The notes below the pieces were generated by a model. That model was not told the origin of the DNA, did no database searches, and worked only from the letters and a program-made list of their open reading frames with translations. 64,000 nt of DNA from NCBI GenBank assembly GCA_030268105.1, contig BSDZ01000011.1, forward strand, positions 3,745,001-3,809,000, given 5' to 3'. The DNA is from Volvox africanus. Its lineage: Eukaryota > Chlorophyta > Chlorophyceae > Chlamydomonadales > Volvocaceae. The translations under genes and the position numbers were made by a program. Below, piece after piece: positions 1 to 9,449 of this stretch. Position 1 is the stretch's first letter, and every line of letters begins with the position of its first letter.

Positions 1-118
1 GAAACGTTTTGCCCAAACTGCGGTTTGTGGTGCTGGCTGATTTTTTGCTCTCCTGTTCCAGCTCCAACCCTGGACAACCTTAAGTATATGTGCGATTGAA
101 CTTTCCGGCTTGTTGCAG

Positions 119-1729
119 ATTTCTTCCGATGAGCGTCCAAGGCTGCGACACCGCAGTGAGTACCGTCGTGCTCGCTCACGCCGACGGCGGCGGCGAATCG
201 CTGCAGCGGAGGCTGCGGCTGCCGCAGCAGCCAAAGCCGTTGATGACGATGGCGCTGACTCTGATTCAGACTCAGGTCTGGGTCCGCTAGGTGGCGTTGC
301 CAGCAGCAGCTACGACGAGCTAGAGGCTGTCATTAGCGGCAGCGACGATGACATGCCCAGCATGGTGCACCATGATCCTTGGGGACGTGGGGAGGATATC
401 ATGTTCGATAACGGTGAGGGGGACGGTAATGGAGGCACCGGCCTTGGGGGTGCCAGTGGAGAGCTGTACGTTGCGGATAGCTCCACAGGCCTGGCGGTGG
501 CGGCAACACTTCAGCGCATGAAGGTCTGGATGGATATGGACTATGTCAACGGTACCATTACGGTGTTTGCGGTAGAAGTGACCCGCTGGTTGAAAAGGCG
601 ACGGCAGGCAGCGGAAGCTGCGTCGGCCGCGGCTGCCGCTGTCACTGCTGGCACGGTAGCTGGTGCCAACGGCAGCAGCCGCCGCAGCGGCGGGGCTGCC
701 GCAGCTGATGTTGCAGCTTCTGATGGCGTCGATAATGTGTTGTCATCCCCCGGTGGTGGCCTGGGCTCACCTTCGGCTGGTAGGGGTGCGGTGGGGTCGG
801 CAGCGGTGATGGGCATGGTGGGAGGCGGCCTGGCTGCATCGTTGACAAGCGCACGGATGATGGGGATCGGCGGTGTGAGGGGTCGAGGAACACCTGTGGA
901 GCAACAGCAGCGTAACATCCGGCTGGGCATGATGTCTGCGGGTGGTAATGGTGGCGGTGGAACCACGGGTCGCGGACTTGGTGCAGGGCCCAGGCCTAAC
1001 CATGCACTGTCATCGCAGCAGCAGCAGGCTGTGGCAGCATCCTTCAATGTCAACTCTAGCACTCCGACGCCGGGACAACCACTAGCGCAGGCACAGCAGG
1101 GCGGTCGCAGCCTGTTTGGAAGCCAAGGTGGTGTTGAGAGCGTGCGGGTGAGGCCGCAAGGTGCTATGCAGCCGAGTCCCACGCGGAGTGCTCAGCGCCC
1201 GCTGCCACTGCCTCTGACGGACGAACGCATCAAGGAGACGCAGCACCGCGGTGGTATGGCAGGAGCAGCTTCAGCCCCCGTGGCTTCACACGCGGAACTG
1301 TCAGAATCACACATACGGCAACATGACGCCACAGTGGTGAGGTCATCGCAGCCGGTTCATCATGAAGGATCGGCCGCTGTAAATGGCCATCTGCCGCAGA
1401 GCAACGGCGTTTCAACCAATGGTGCTGCGAGCAATGGTGTCACAAGCAATGGCGCCACAGTAAACGGTGGAGTGCTGCATGTCACCGCGGCCACCAGCCA
1501 GCACCAGCTGCAACAAGCTGGGCACGGGCATAGGCGGAGCTCCAGTGGCTCCGTACCGCCCACCGAGTCCCTACTGGTGTCGGCCACCCAGCAGTACGTG
1601 GAGGTGACGGTGGGACCGGGACGGCCAGTGATGTTGCAGGTATCGGAATCCACGATGATTTCTGCGGCAGCGGTTGCTGCTGCTGCTGTCCCCACACCCT
1701 CCGGCGCTGGTGCTGGCTCAAGCGGGTGA
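119..1729 (+). CDS. 3'-terminal exon of unrecognised low-complexity protein (5' partial)
   Basis: An open frame of about 536 codons begins after a polypyrimidine tract and a cag acceptor at 116-118 and ends with TGA at 1727-1729. The start lies upstream, outside the window or in earlier exons. The exon opens with a very basic Arg-rich patch, then an Ala run, an acidic Asp/Ser/Glu stretch and one non-repetitive segment around residues 135-170 (MKVWMDMDYVNGTITVFAVE). The rest is Ala/Gly/Ser/Gln/Asn-rich, with NG-x repeats (NGVTSNGATVNG) near residue 450. No catalytic motif or known domain is visible. The long opposite-strand frame at 541-1182 is a codon-bias shadow. The basic and acidic N-terminal part would suit a nuclear or regulatory protein, but that is only inference. 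I am fairly sure it is coding and do not recognise the family. Confidence 0.72.
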   Translation: MSSDERPRLRHRSEYRRARSRRRRRRIAAAEAAAAAAAKAVDDDGADSDSDSGLGPLGGVASSSYDELEAVISGSDDDMPSMVHHDPWGRGEDIMFDNGEGDGNGGTGLGGASGELYVADSSTGLAVAATLQRMKVWMDMDYVNGTITVFAVEVTRWLKRRRQAAEAASAAAAAVTAGTVAGANGSSRRSGGAAAADVAASDGVDNVLSSPGGGLGSPSAGRGAVGSAAVMGMVGGGLAASLTSARMMGIGGVRGRGTPVEQQQRNIRLGMMSAGGNGGGGTTGRGLGAGPRPNHALSSQQQQAVAASFNVNSSTPTPGQPLAQAQQGGRSLFGSQGGVESVRVRPQGAMQPSPTRSAQRPLPLPLTDERIKETQHRGGMAGAASAPVASHAELSESHIRQHDATVVRSSQPVHHEGSAAVNGHLPQSNGVSTNGAASNGVTSNGATVNGGVLHVTAATSQHQLQQAGHGHRRSSSGSVPPTESLLVSATQQYVEVTVGPGRPVMLQVSESTMISAAAVAAAAVPTPSGAGAGSSG

Positions 1730-4130
1730 CGGGGTTGTTTCCTGAGGTCGCCGTCCCAAGTCACTTAAGGCCGATGAGTTTCGACTGGAAGGCTTTGCTG
1801 CTTTTGCCTCGAATGCCTGGATTGGGCCCTTGAAGGTGTCCCTCAAGGGGCACATGTGCCTTGATTTTCTTGGGCAGAGGGCGTCATGTGGGTTCCATGG
1901 CGCGGCCGGTGCGTTCGGATGAAGCACGAGAGATGTGCAGGCTTTTGATGTGCAGGTTGGCTGGCACGTACTGACGGTGGAGGGCATTGAGCGAATTGTC
2001 ATCAAGCACGAGAGCTTGGAGGCTCTCGGTTGGGGGAGGGTGGCTCGAAGCGAGGGAAAGGAAGGGGAGTGTGAGAGAGACACGGCAAGGGGACGCAGGG
2101 CTAAGAGTGGTACTGAACCAGCGCGGTGGTAGCGGCGGTGAAAGCTGTGCCCTCTAACGACGTTCCCACTGTCTAGACGTGCATTGGGGCTTTTGCACCA
2201 GCCCACAACACCCCTCCTTCGAAAGGGGTAATGGCATATGGAGATTCAAAATTTACACGGGCTGAGGTCCCAGAGTAGCAGTAAGCCGCGGGGCATTGAT
2301 ACATTCGGTTCGGAGACTTGTACTAGGGCCCGGATGTGTGGGTAGCAACCTAAGATATAGGGTTTCATATAGTCGTGGGGATGAGGGCTTACACACTGCA
2401 GGGCCCTTCATGGCATTACTGGGATACGGTGGCCGAAGTGTGTCTATAATAACTGGTGGGGAGGGTGCGCAGGTGAGCGGACGGGCGCATGCCCATTCTT
2501 AAAGGGAGACGTTCTCACAACTCTTCTGCGTGCCTTCATGGGTTGCTTTAAAGCCAAAGCTCACCCGTAAATGCACTAAACCAAGCCATAGGTGGAGTAA
2601 GTTCCAGTTATGGCGCTTTTCTCATTGCCTGTTAGGGCAAATTAAGATATTGCCAGCTGTCACTGGCTGGAGTCGGACTTGAGCACACGGCTCCCAAATA
2701 AAGTCCGCGAGTCGCGCATGCGTGTGGCTCTGGTCTGTGGGAGGGCAAGGGCCGGCTGGCGGCTTAGGTGCCCAGAGTCTGTTGGCGACGCTCTTGGCCG
2801 TTGTCTACCTGGGATTAACCCGAACACCGGCGCTTCTGTCTTCGTGGTTTTGGATCTTACCTCCCATGGGAATGATGCCCAGTTTTGCGAGGTTACAATC
2901 GGGGCTTCTGTCTGGGCAATATCGTGGCCTCAGCGTTATTGTGGTGTGACCTTTGCCCTCGCCCGCATCCGTCATGTCATCGGGGCGTTATGCGAGGCTG
3001 GCGCGGTGCCACGGCTTGAGCTGTGATTGGAAGGAGAAAAGGGTGAGGAATGGCAGAAAGCGGCGACAACAGTCGCCTTCTGGTGTAGGGGTTGGGTCGA
3101 TACCTAATTTTGTGTGCTTATCTGCGGGCGTGCAGGTTTGCCAGCAGGGACCAACCAGCTGGTCCATGAACCGCGCCTTTACTGTTCGCTCATCTGGCTT
3201 TACCGTATGAACTTTCTTTTTCAGTGTATGCGGGCAGTTTATCGTGATCTTTGACTGGGGGCCGTTTATGTAAGGGAAGAGGGACGCCCAGGATCGGGGA
3301 GCTGGGCTTCACGTCTGCAGTGGTTTTCTTAGTGAGATTGGAAAGAGGAACTCAGTTGTGTTCGTTGGCCTGTGATTGGGCTAGAAACCACTTGTCTGCC
3401 GCCGTGGCTCTGCAACTCCGGTTGAAACGTTGGCGGCGCGACGGTTTGGGGGAAGGTCCCTTGGCGACTCCACTCATGCTTGGCGTATGTCCTGCGGTTT
3501 GCCTTGTGACGTGCTCGTATGTCCGGGGCTTAGTCTCGTTGGAAGACTGTGTCTAAAGAAAGGATGTGTCAGTCCGTTCATGTTTTGGGTCAACCAGTCC
3601 GTCCATTGTCCCGAAGAGGAAAGCGCAGTTTTGAAGCAACCGGAGGATGGAACTGCATCACTGAGTTGAGCACGGCACGGCACTACCTTGCATGGCTGGT
3701 CTGATAGCTGAGGTTTTAGGGTGGGGAAAAGGAGACGCGCGACGTGATCATGCCAAGGGGCGTTCAGTTGACGAGGAATTGTGTCACTGGATAAGGTGCG
3801 TTTTGCGTGGGGGTGCGTGCGTTTTGCGGGTTTTGCGTGGGGCAGAATCTACAGCTGTGGCCGTTGCATGCGTGCAGGCATCATCGTTATGTAAAAAGGG
3901 TCAAGGTAGGCCTACACAGGGCATACTATATGTAATTGAATATAGACGATTCCGCCGTATCTTATACAGTCCCTCTGCATGCAAATTTTCTTCGCAATTC
4001 ATAGGTCAAGGCATAGAATTCGTCCAGCAGCCTTCACCTAACTGCTTTCAAAAAATTATCATAACGTTTTTCACATTACGGAAAAAGAGAACGGGTTTGC
4101 CTATTTTAAGGACCTGGAATTACGGTGCGA
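1730..4130. other. Long 3' UTR / gene-poor tract
   Basis: No convincing coding exon is seen. The G/T-rich plus strand directly after the stop at 1729 looks like a volvocine 3' UTR, and the first TGTAA on this strand is at 3269-3273, which would make the UTR about 1.5 kb. Short frames here (for example 2679-3026 and 3251-3556) lack splice context and domain signal. From about 3920 the composition becomes AT-rich, leading into the bacterial-type fragment. Confidence 0.5.
3269..3273 (+). terminator. Candidate polyadenylation signal TGTAA for the first gene
   Basis: TGTAA is the usual poly(A) signal of volvocine algae. This is the first plus-strand copy after the stop codon at 1729. The implied UTR of about 1.5 kb is long, so the assignment is tentative. 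Confidence 0.35.
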
Positions 4131-4134
4131 AATT

Positions 4135-4472
4135 GGCAGGTAAAGAAGTTTGGTGGGACTGATGAACATGGGCAAAAAGTTGAGAAATCAGCCCTAAATA
4201 ACGGTATTTCTCCTCAGGAATTTACAGATAAAATGTCGGTAAATTTTAGAAATTTGCTAAAAGCATTAAATATTGCAAATTCTGATTTTATTAGAACTAC
4301 CGAAGAAAGGCACAAGTTAGGGGTAAAGGCGTTTTGGAATAGATTGTACGAAAAGGGGGATGTATATCTTGGTAAGTATTCTGGTTGGTATTCTGTTAGG
4401 GATGAAGCATTTTATGATGAATCTGAATTGACTTCTGAAGGTCTGGCGCCGATATATTATACGTTGATGTGA
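4135..4472 (+). pseudogene. metG: Bacterial (rickettsial-type) methionyl-tRNA synthetase fragment
   Basis: An AT-rich, intron-free stretch encodes an internal piece of class I methionyl-tRNA synthetase. Readable hallmarks in order are GTDEHGQK (about 4156-4180), PQEFTDKMSVNFRNLLKAL, the connective-domain block DFIRTTEERHKLGVKAFW, YLGKYSGWYSVRDEAFYDE and a final EGLAP, after which similarity stops. The preceding catalytic N-terminus with the HIGH motif (about 50 residues) and everything after the connective domain, including KMSKS and the anticodon-binding domain, are missing, so it cannot be a working enzyme. AT-rich codon use, the absence of introns and the bacterial wording contrast sharply with neighbouring algal exons. 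Known background: Rickettsiales such as Candidatus Megaira live inside volvocine algae, and rickettsial genes have been reported in Volvox nuclear DNA. I infer a transferred, decayed copy. Assembly contamination is less likely because algal-type sequence flanks both sides. Confidence 0.82.
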
Positions 4473-5062
4473 ACAGCATGGTTACGTATTCGATCCATAA
4501 GGTCTCCATAAGTTGGCGCAAGGATCAACGCAAGAACGTGAATACTCCACGATCACAACGTAAGACGCATCTTTCCGCGTTATCATGGCTGCTATTGGAA
4601 GCGAGCACTGAACACGACACCACGATAACCAAATCGGAGCATGTCATATACACTATCAAGGGTACGACTCCACAGGGCGCCGGGACCATGCATGATTCTT
4701 CGCCATAAGGCCTCCGGCTCGTACGGACAGAGCCTGCTGCGACGAGGCACCCAGCAACTCCGAACGAGTAATATCCCTGAGTAATAGACACATCATATTC
4801 TTACGAACGACACTTGGCTGCCTAGTTTATCCCGGCGCGTTCTTTTGGCACACATATTCATAAGCTCTTTCCCCCCGTGCCCCTTGCTTGTTCACAACAC
4901 ACGCTCTGCCAGCGTGTGTTACCGTGACGAGAAGCCATGCGATCATAAAGTTCCTACGTACGCTGCAACGAAGCTGGCAACACTTCTGAGGGACCCTAAG
5001 TTTTCACTCCCCTCGACCACTAAACCCCGACAACCAAAATTAAGCGCGTTGGGGGTCCCGGT

Positions 5063-5257
5063 TCACGGCCCCGTGTTGGGGCCCTGCAGCAGAAACTGGT
5101 TGTTCACGATGGGGTTGTTGAACAGATAGGCGCCGACGGATGTGGTCGACAAGCCCCGTGTGTTGAGGAATACCTCAACGCGGTTGCCATCGTAACGACT
5201 GCGTCGGTAATTGAACAGCGCCTGAGCCAATGCTCGGGCCTTCGCCGCGACACCGAC
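5063..5257 (-). pseudogene. Degenerate unidentified coding remnant
   Basis: On the minus strand 64 sense codons are open up to a TGA at 5063-5065. They read as ordinary globular protein (for example ALFNYRRSRYDGNRVEVFLN, then VGAYLFNNPIVNNQFLLQGP). The same frame continues upstream as LLYSTELDA across an in-frame TAG at 5258-5260. The protein-like wording combined with an internal stop and no nearby splice sites suggests a decayed gene piece, perhaps from a mobile element or a second transferred fragment. I do not recognise the family. Confidence 0.3.
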
Positions 5258-5384
5258 CTAGGCATCCAGTTCGGTTGAATAAAGCAGAGTGGTGGGATAA
5301 TGGATTGGTCATGAACGTCATCTCCCCGGCGTAGGGTTTTGGGGGAGTAGGGTCAAGCTAGCTGTACAAGCTCATCTGCCTCGA

Positions 5385-5446
5385 AAAAGATAAAACCCGA
5401 AAACCCTAAGAAACCCTAATAAACCTAATAAACCTAAGAACCATGG
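5385..5446. repeat. Degenerate telomere-like repeats
   Basis: The plus strand carries a run of imperfect units such as AAAACCC, AAACCCTAA, AAACCTAAT and AAACCTAAG. They resemble the CCCTAAAA complement of the Chlamydomonas-type telomere repeat but are diverged. They may be an old interstitial telomeric insertion. Confidence 0.45.
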
Positions 5447-6472
5447 GTGCCTGGGGTCACACCACGCCAGAACATCCTGGTTTTGCTAGCCTAAATGCAA
5501 ATTTGAATGAAATGTGAAAAATGAAAACCAAGTCTCGGAAGTACTGGATTTATGGAGATGTGCATGTGGTGGCACGAGGCCACAGGGGGAGGTTCGCCTT
5601 ATCGCTTGATCACAGGGCGCAAGCTAGATGACTCACGTTTATACTTGATTGTACATACTGTACATTCTCTACATGGCGCCCACCGCTGTAAACTTCAACA
5701 CTACCATCACTGCCCATTATTATGTAATACCCCTCGTGACAGGACACTGGGTAATAGCCGGCACGTGTGGGAGCTATAGGGCCACCCGAACGGTGCCACC
5801 GCTAAGATACAACGGCATGAAGAGGACCACCGCTACACAGGGCGCTACTGCGCAAGAAAGCGCACGGTGTCCCAGAACAACGCTGAAGCATAAAAAGGTC
5901 TCGAAAGATTTCGGAGCTTCAGGCTCAGGTGCGCTGTGGCGTAAAGGCCCCCATGACCCGGTTCAACTAGCCGCCAGAATGTCCCCCGGTCTTGTGTGCC
6001 GCAGCCAAGCCACGCACAAACTCGCAAACCCAGAGACAGGCCTGTTCATTGTCCCAGAACCCATTCCAGCCTACCTGTCCTCGGGAGCGTGCCGTGACGG
6101 CGGTGGTAGAGACCGCGCTGGGACCGAACCTCGTGAAGGTGTATGCCGCGTAGTAATTACGTTGAACCTTGAAGGGCGGGGATCAATAAGACCGGTAGGC
6201 GACGGAGGCGGCGAGTGTGAAGCAATCGAAGGCAAGGTAATCACACAAGGGGTGGGATCAACGGTCGCTGTGCACGTGCCAAAAGCGGTAAGTACTTTTT
6301 CGCGGTTGACCAGGTCGGTTAATCTTGCCCAAACCCTAAGGTTGACCCAAGGCTCCATCACGTAATCCATCCCGCGCAACCCCACCTGCGAAAAGTCAAA
6401 ACTAACAATTCCCAGAGGCACCTATATTTAGGTGCCGTACATTGGTAGCTGGTGATCCGACCCTGCCATTTC

Positions 6473-9313
6473 TTAACTCACGTAGTAATCGACCAGAAGG
6501 CCCACGCGAGCGGCGCGGCCCGCAGCTGCCAACGTCGGGTCTGCCTCCGCGAGGTATAGTGTGCCCGCGTAAATAGATACCGGGTACGGCACCCCGATGA
6601 GGTTGGGTATAGCCGTGAAGATAATACGGCTGTTGAGATTGTCACCACCGCCCACGTTACTGGTCCCACCACTACCATCACTACCACCACTACCACCACC
6701 ACCACCACCACCAGCATTGCCGCTGTTGTCGTTGCCGCCCTTATTCGAACCGTTGTCAGTTTTGCCGCGTCCTTCTTCGGCACCCTGGCCGGTTCTAAGC
6801 ACAGTGGACTCATCTCTGGCCCCGCTGTTGGAGTCCCGGTTTCCAGAGACCTGCGATCCCGCCGCTGCTGGTTGCGGTGTCGACGGCACGGCCGCCAGTG
6901 GCGGTGGCGGCGGTGGCGCGACCGCCGCCACCCAGGGACCAGGCATGAAGTGATTGCCGAGGATTACGGCAACCCGCAGCGCATCCAGCTGGCCAGCTGG
7001 TCCCTCCGCCGGCTCCGGTGTTGCTTGTACGGCTGTACCAAAATCGTTCGCGTAATCGTCGTCGTACAGGGGCTGTACTAACTGCGTCAGCAGCGGCGCA
7101 TGCGGCGCCAGGCACATGCCCGGGAGGGGACCGGTCTCTGGGGTCTCGCACTCCAGGGGGGCAACACCGGCACGGTACAGCGGATCGAAAAGCGGGTTTT
7201 CAGAAAGGCTATCATCCGGTACGACATAATCCATGTCGTACAGAAAATCATCCAAGTGATGGGCGGATACGGCAACATCATCCTCGGGACAGCTACTGCT
7301 GTGCGGGCAGCTGGTTCGAGGGCTTGGCTGACCCCAGTGGCCAGCTAAGTCGCCCGGCACGCGGCGCAGCAGAAGGGCCGACTGTGCTGCGACTCTTCCG
7401 CCGCCGCTGATCCCACCGACGGCGGCTGTCTGAATGTTGTTGGCGCTCGCCGCTGCGGCGTCAAAGGCCCCTCTCTGGGGCCTCCAGCTTTGAGGAAACC
7501 CTGAAGCGGATTTGGATGCTAACGGAGCAAGCACTGAGGTGCTGAGTTTAGGCGGAGTAAGTGGTGGTGTGATGCGTTGGAGCAAGGTGTTGGTGGGGGT
7601 GGTGGGGGTGGTGGGGGTGGTCATGGATGAAGGGCTGGTTCGTTTCCAGACCTTGGGCTGCACTCCTGCGGCGGTTGATGCGGCCATTGGTACAAGTAGG
7701 CTTCCACCCCCGTTGTCGGCGATGGGGGCGGGGAATGTTAATACAGCCTGTTCTTGCGTGCCGATTCGGTCAGGGGGGCTGCCTGGTGCGGCGTCTTCTA
7801 GAGCTGGCGGCGCCGCCGTCGTTACCGATGGAAGCTGGGGCCGCAGTGGCTGTGGCGGCCGTGCTGGTGGAAATGGACGTACTGCGGCCGTCACAATGCC
7901 TTGTGTCGGGGATGGGGGGTCACAGGGCGCTGCGGAATCAACCGGCACTTTGATGGTCCGCGAGTTGGTTGTGATGGTATTGCTGTAATCGGTAATGGAG
8001 ATGCCGTTGTTGCTACTGGTGCTGGTTGCGCTGGATGTGTAGACGACGGTGGGTAAGCTGTCGTTGCCAGCGGCGGCAATTGAGACCTCGTCGCTGGGCG
8101 GTTCTTGCTGACCATTTTGTACGGCTTGTGCAAACCATCCGTCACGTGCGCTAGGGACAGCGCCGGCTGGCGGCCGCGTTGCACCGCCACCTCCGCTGTC
8201 GTCAGATTGTGGGCTGCCGGCCTGCTGGGACATCATCCGGTCCCATTCCAGCGTGCTGCTTGACGTCGTTTTCATGTGTTTGGACGAGAATCCGTACAAC
8301 TCCGCGATGCGTGTGATGTCGTCCATTGGCAGCGCCGACAGGGATCCCACAGCCTGCAGCTCCCGATGAGCTCCCTTCCTCAGACCATCTGCATCAGCCG
8401 AAAAAACGAGCTCGACTGGCAAGAAGTCATCTTGCATCGCTGTTGCTTCTACTTCCGTTGTCGGGAACTGTGGCGGCAGCGGCGGCACCTCAGTCTTAGC
8501 CGGATGCGATACGGCCCTCCCGAATTGGTTTGCCGCCGGAGGAGGTGACTGCTTGCTTGGTGGGTTCATCAAGAATGAAACCGCACGTTTGAACTGTTGA
8601 CGAAGGGAGATCTGGAGGGGGTAGGGGGGCCCGATGGCGTCAGCGGCGGCAGTGCTGTCGCCAGCACCGGTGGCCCCAGTGGCAGCGGTGAAGATTTGGA
8701 CAGCTGCCTGCGCTCGGGGACTACGAAGCAGACCTCCACCTTCGCAGGCGCTGCTGCTGCCGCTGCCGCTGTGCCCGCGCCTACGATTACCTGTACCGCT
8801 GCCGCCAGCACTGCCGGCGGCGGCTACATCGCTACCATACCCACTTCTCAGTCCCGGCTCGCGCCCTGGTTGCGGTACGGAGGCTTTTGGCCGCGGGCTG
8901 GTCGCATGGGCGAGGACAGCAGGCAGGAGAGTGGGCTCACCGCAGTCCAAGCCGAAAGCGGTGGCGTTGGTGTATGGTACTCCCAGTTGCTTTCCCACTG
9001 CTTCCCCGCTTTGATCGTGGGACACCAAAGTGCCACGTTGGCGATTTAGGTCACTCGCAGAGCCGGACCGGGTCGCAGATATCTCTGCTGCAGGTTGCAA
9101 CACGTCAAGAGCGACGGACCCCGGGAGCCGCGGCTGTACCACCAGAGCCAGCAGTAGCAGCAGCAGTAGCAGCAGTAGCAGCAGTAGCAGCAAAGGCAAT
9201 TGCTGCGGTGGGCCAGGTGAGATGTACGAAGCGCTGTGCCCCCAGCGGTTGCTGGGCCTTACGCACCAGCGGGAGATTGGTGTTGCAGCAGATCGCACAT
9301 TTGGTATTCGCAT
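6473..9313 (-). CDS. Unrecognised protein with N-terminal poly-Leu membrane segment and low-complexity body
   Basis: A single uninterrupted frame of 946 codons runs from ATG (9311-9313) to TAA (6473-6475). About 40 residues in, a run of some 15 leucines followed by ALVV forms a signal-anchor or signal peptide. The body is Pro/Ser/Gly/Ala-rich with an acidic patch (HHLDDFLYDMDYVVPDD) near residue 700 and a Gly/Asn/Ser-rich spacer near residue 880. It ends in a more globular, hydrophobic C-terminus (RIIFTAIPNLIGVPYPVSIY followed by a short AGTLYLAEAD stretch). No known domain was recognised. The length without stops, the membrane segment and the ordered C-terminus argue that it is real. It lies divergent to the gene starting at 10677. 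The low-complexity segments are CTG/ACC-type trinucleotide expansions (for example 6655-6711). A cell-surface or extracellular-matrix role is possible but unproven. Confidence 0.65.
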   Translation of the reverse strand: MRIPNVRSAATPISRWCVRPSNRWGHSASYISPGPPQQLPLLLLLLLLLLLLLLLALVVQPRLPGSVALDVLQPAAEISATRSGSASDLNRQRGTLVSHDQSGEAVGKQLGVPYTNATAFGLDCGEPTLLPAVLAHATSPRPKASVPQPGREPGLRSGYGSDVAAAGSAGGSGTGNRRRGHSGSGSSSACEGGGLLRSPRAQAAVQIFTAATGATGAGDSTAAADAIGPPYPLQISLRQQFKRAVSFLMNPPSKQSPPPAANQFGRAVSHPAKTEVPPLPPQFPTTEVEATAMQDDFLPVELVFSADADGLRKGAHRELQAVGSLSALPMDDITRIAELYGFSSKHMKTTSSSTLEWDRMMSQQAGSPQSDDSGGGGATRPPAGAVPSARDGWFAQAVQNGQQEPPSDEVSIAAAGNDSLPTVVYTSSATSTSSNNGISITDYSNTITTNSRTIKVPVDSAAPCDPPSPTQGIVTAAVRPFPPARPPQPLRPQLPSVTTAAPPALEDAAPGSPPDRIGTQEQAVLTFPAPIADNGGGSLLVPMAASTAAGVQPKVWKRTSPSSMTTPTTPTTPTNTLLQRITPPLTPPKLSTSVLAPLASKSASGFPQSWRPQRGAFDAAAASANNIQTAAVGGISGGGRVAAQSALLLRRVPGDLAGHWGQPSPRTSCPHSSSCPEDDVAVSAHHLDDFLYDMDYVVPDDSLSENPLFDPLYRAGVAPLECETPETGPLPGMCLAPHAPLLTQLVQPLYDDDYANDFGTAVQATPEPAEGPAGQLDALRVAVILGNHFMPGPWVAAVAPPPPPPLAAVPSTPQPAAAGSQVSGNRDSNSGARDESTVLRTGQGAEEGRGKTDNGSNKGGNDNSGNAGGGGGGGSGGSDGSGGTSNVGGGDNLNSRIIFTAIPNLIGVPYPVSIYAGTLYLAEADPTLAAAGRAARVGLLVDYYVS
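9145..9190. repeat. AGC trinucleotide repeat encoding the poly-Leu segment
   Basis: The plus strand has about fifteen AGC/AGT triplets in a row. Read on the minus strand they are CTG/CTA codons and form the leucine run of the gene at 6473-9313. The length of the hydrophobic segment could therefore vary by repeat slippage. Confidence 0.6.
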
Positions 9314-9354
9314 TGCTCCTACTGCTGCTTGTGTTAGTCCTCTTGCTACTGCTG

Positions 9355-9449
9355 GTTTCCGGTGCTGGTTTCCGGTGCTGGTTTCCGGTGCTGGTTTCCG
9401 GTGCTGGTGCTGGTGCTGGTGCTGGTGCTGGTGCTGGTGCTGGTGCTGA
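9355..9449. repeat. GGTTTCCGGTGCT minisatellite grading into (GGTGCT)n
   Basis: About four copies of a GGTTTCCGGTGCT unit are followed by nine or so copies of the hexamer GGTGCT. The array sits just upstream of the ATG of the minus-strand gene, probably in its 5' UTR. All frames through it are open, which explains several spurious Ala-Pro and Gly-Ala frames. Confidence 0.7.

Larger units (their letters stand above)
4473..6472. other. Gene-poor tract between bacterial fragment and next gene
   Basis: No gene model can be supported. The tract holds mixed-composition sequence after the metG fragment, a degenerate minus-strand frame at 5063-5257, degenerate telomere-like CCCTAA-type repeats at about 5385-5446, and the 3' flank of the minus-strand gene that ends at 6473. 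The frames at 5649-6365 (+) and 6071-6421 (-) overlap each other and show no domain or splice logic. Confidence 0.45.

Noticed and set aside
541..1182. Minus-strand Pro/Ala frame of 213 codons
   Set aside because: Shadow of the GC-rich plus-strand exon 119-1729; no motifs and no splice context.
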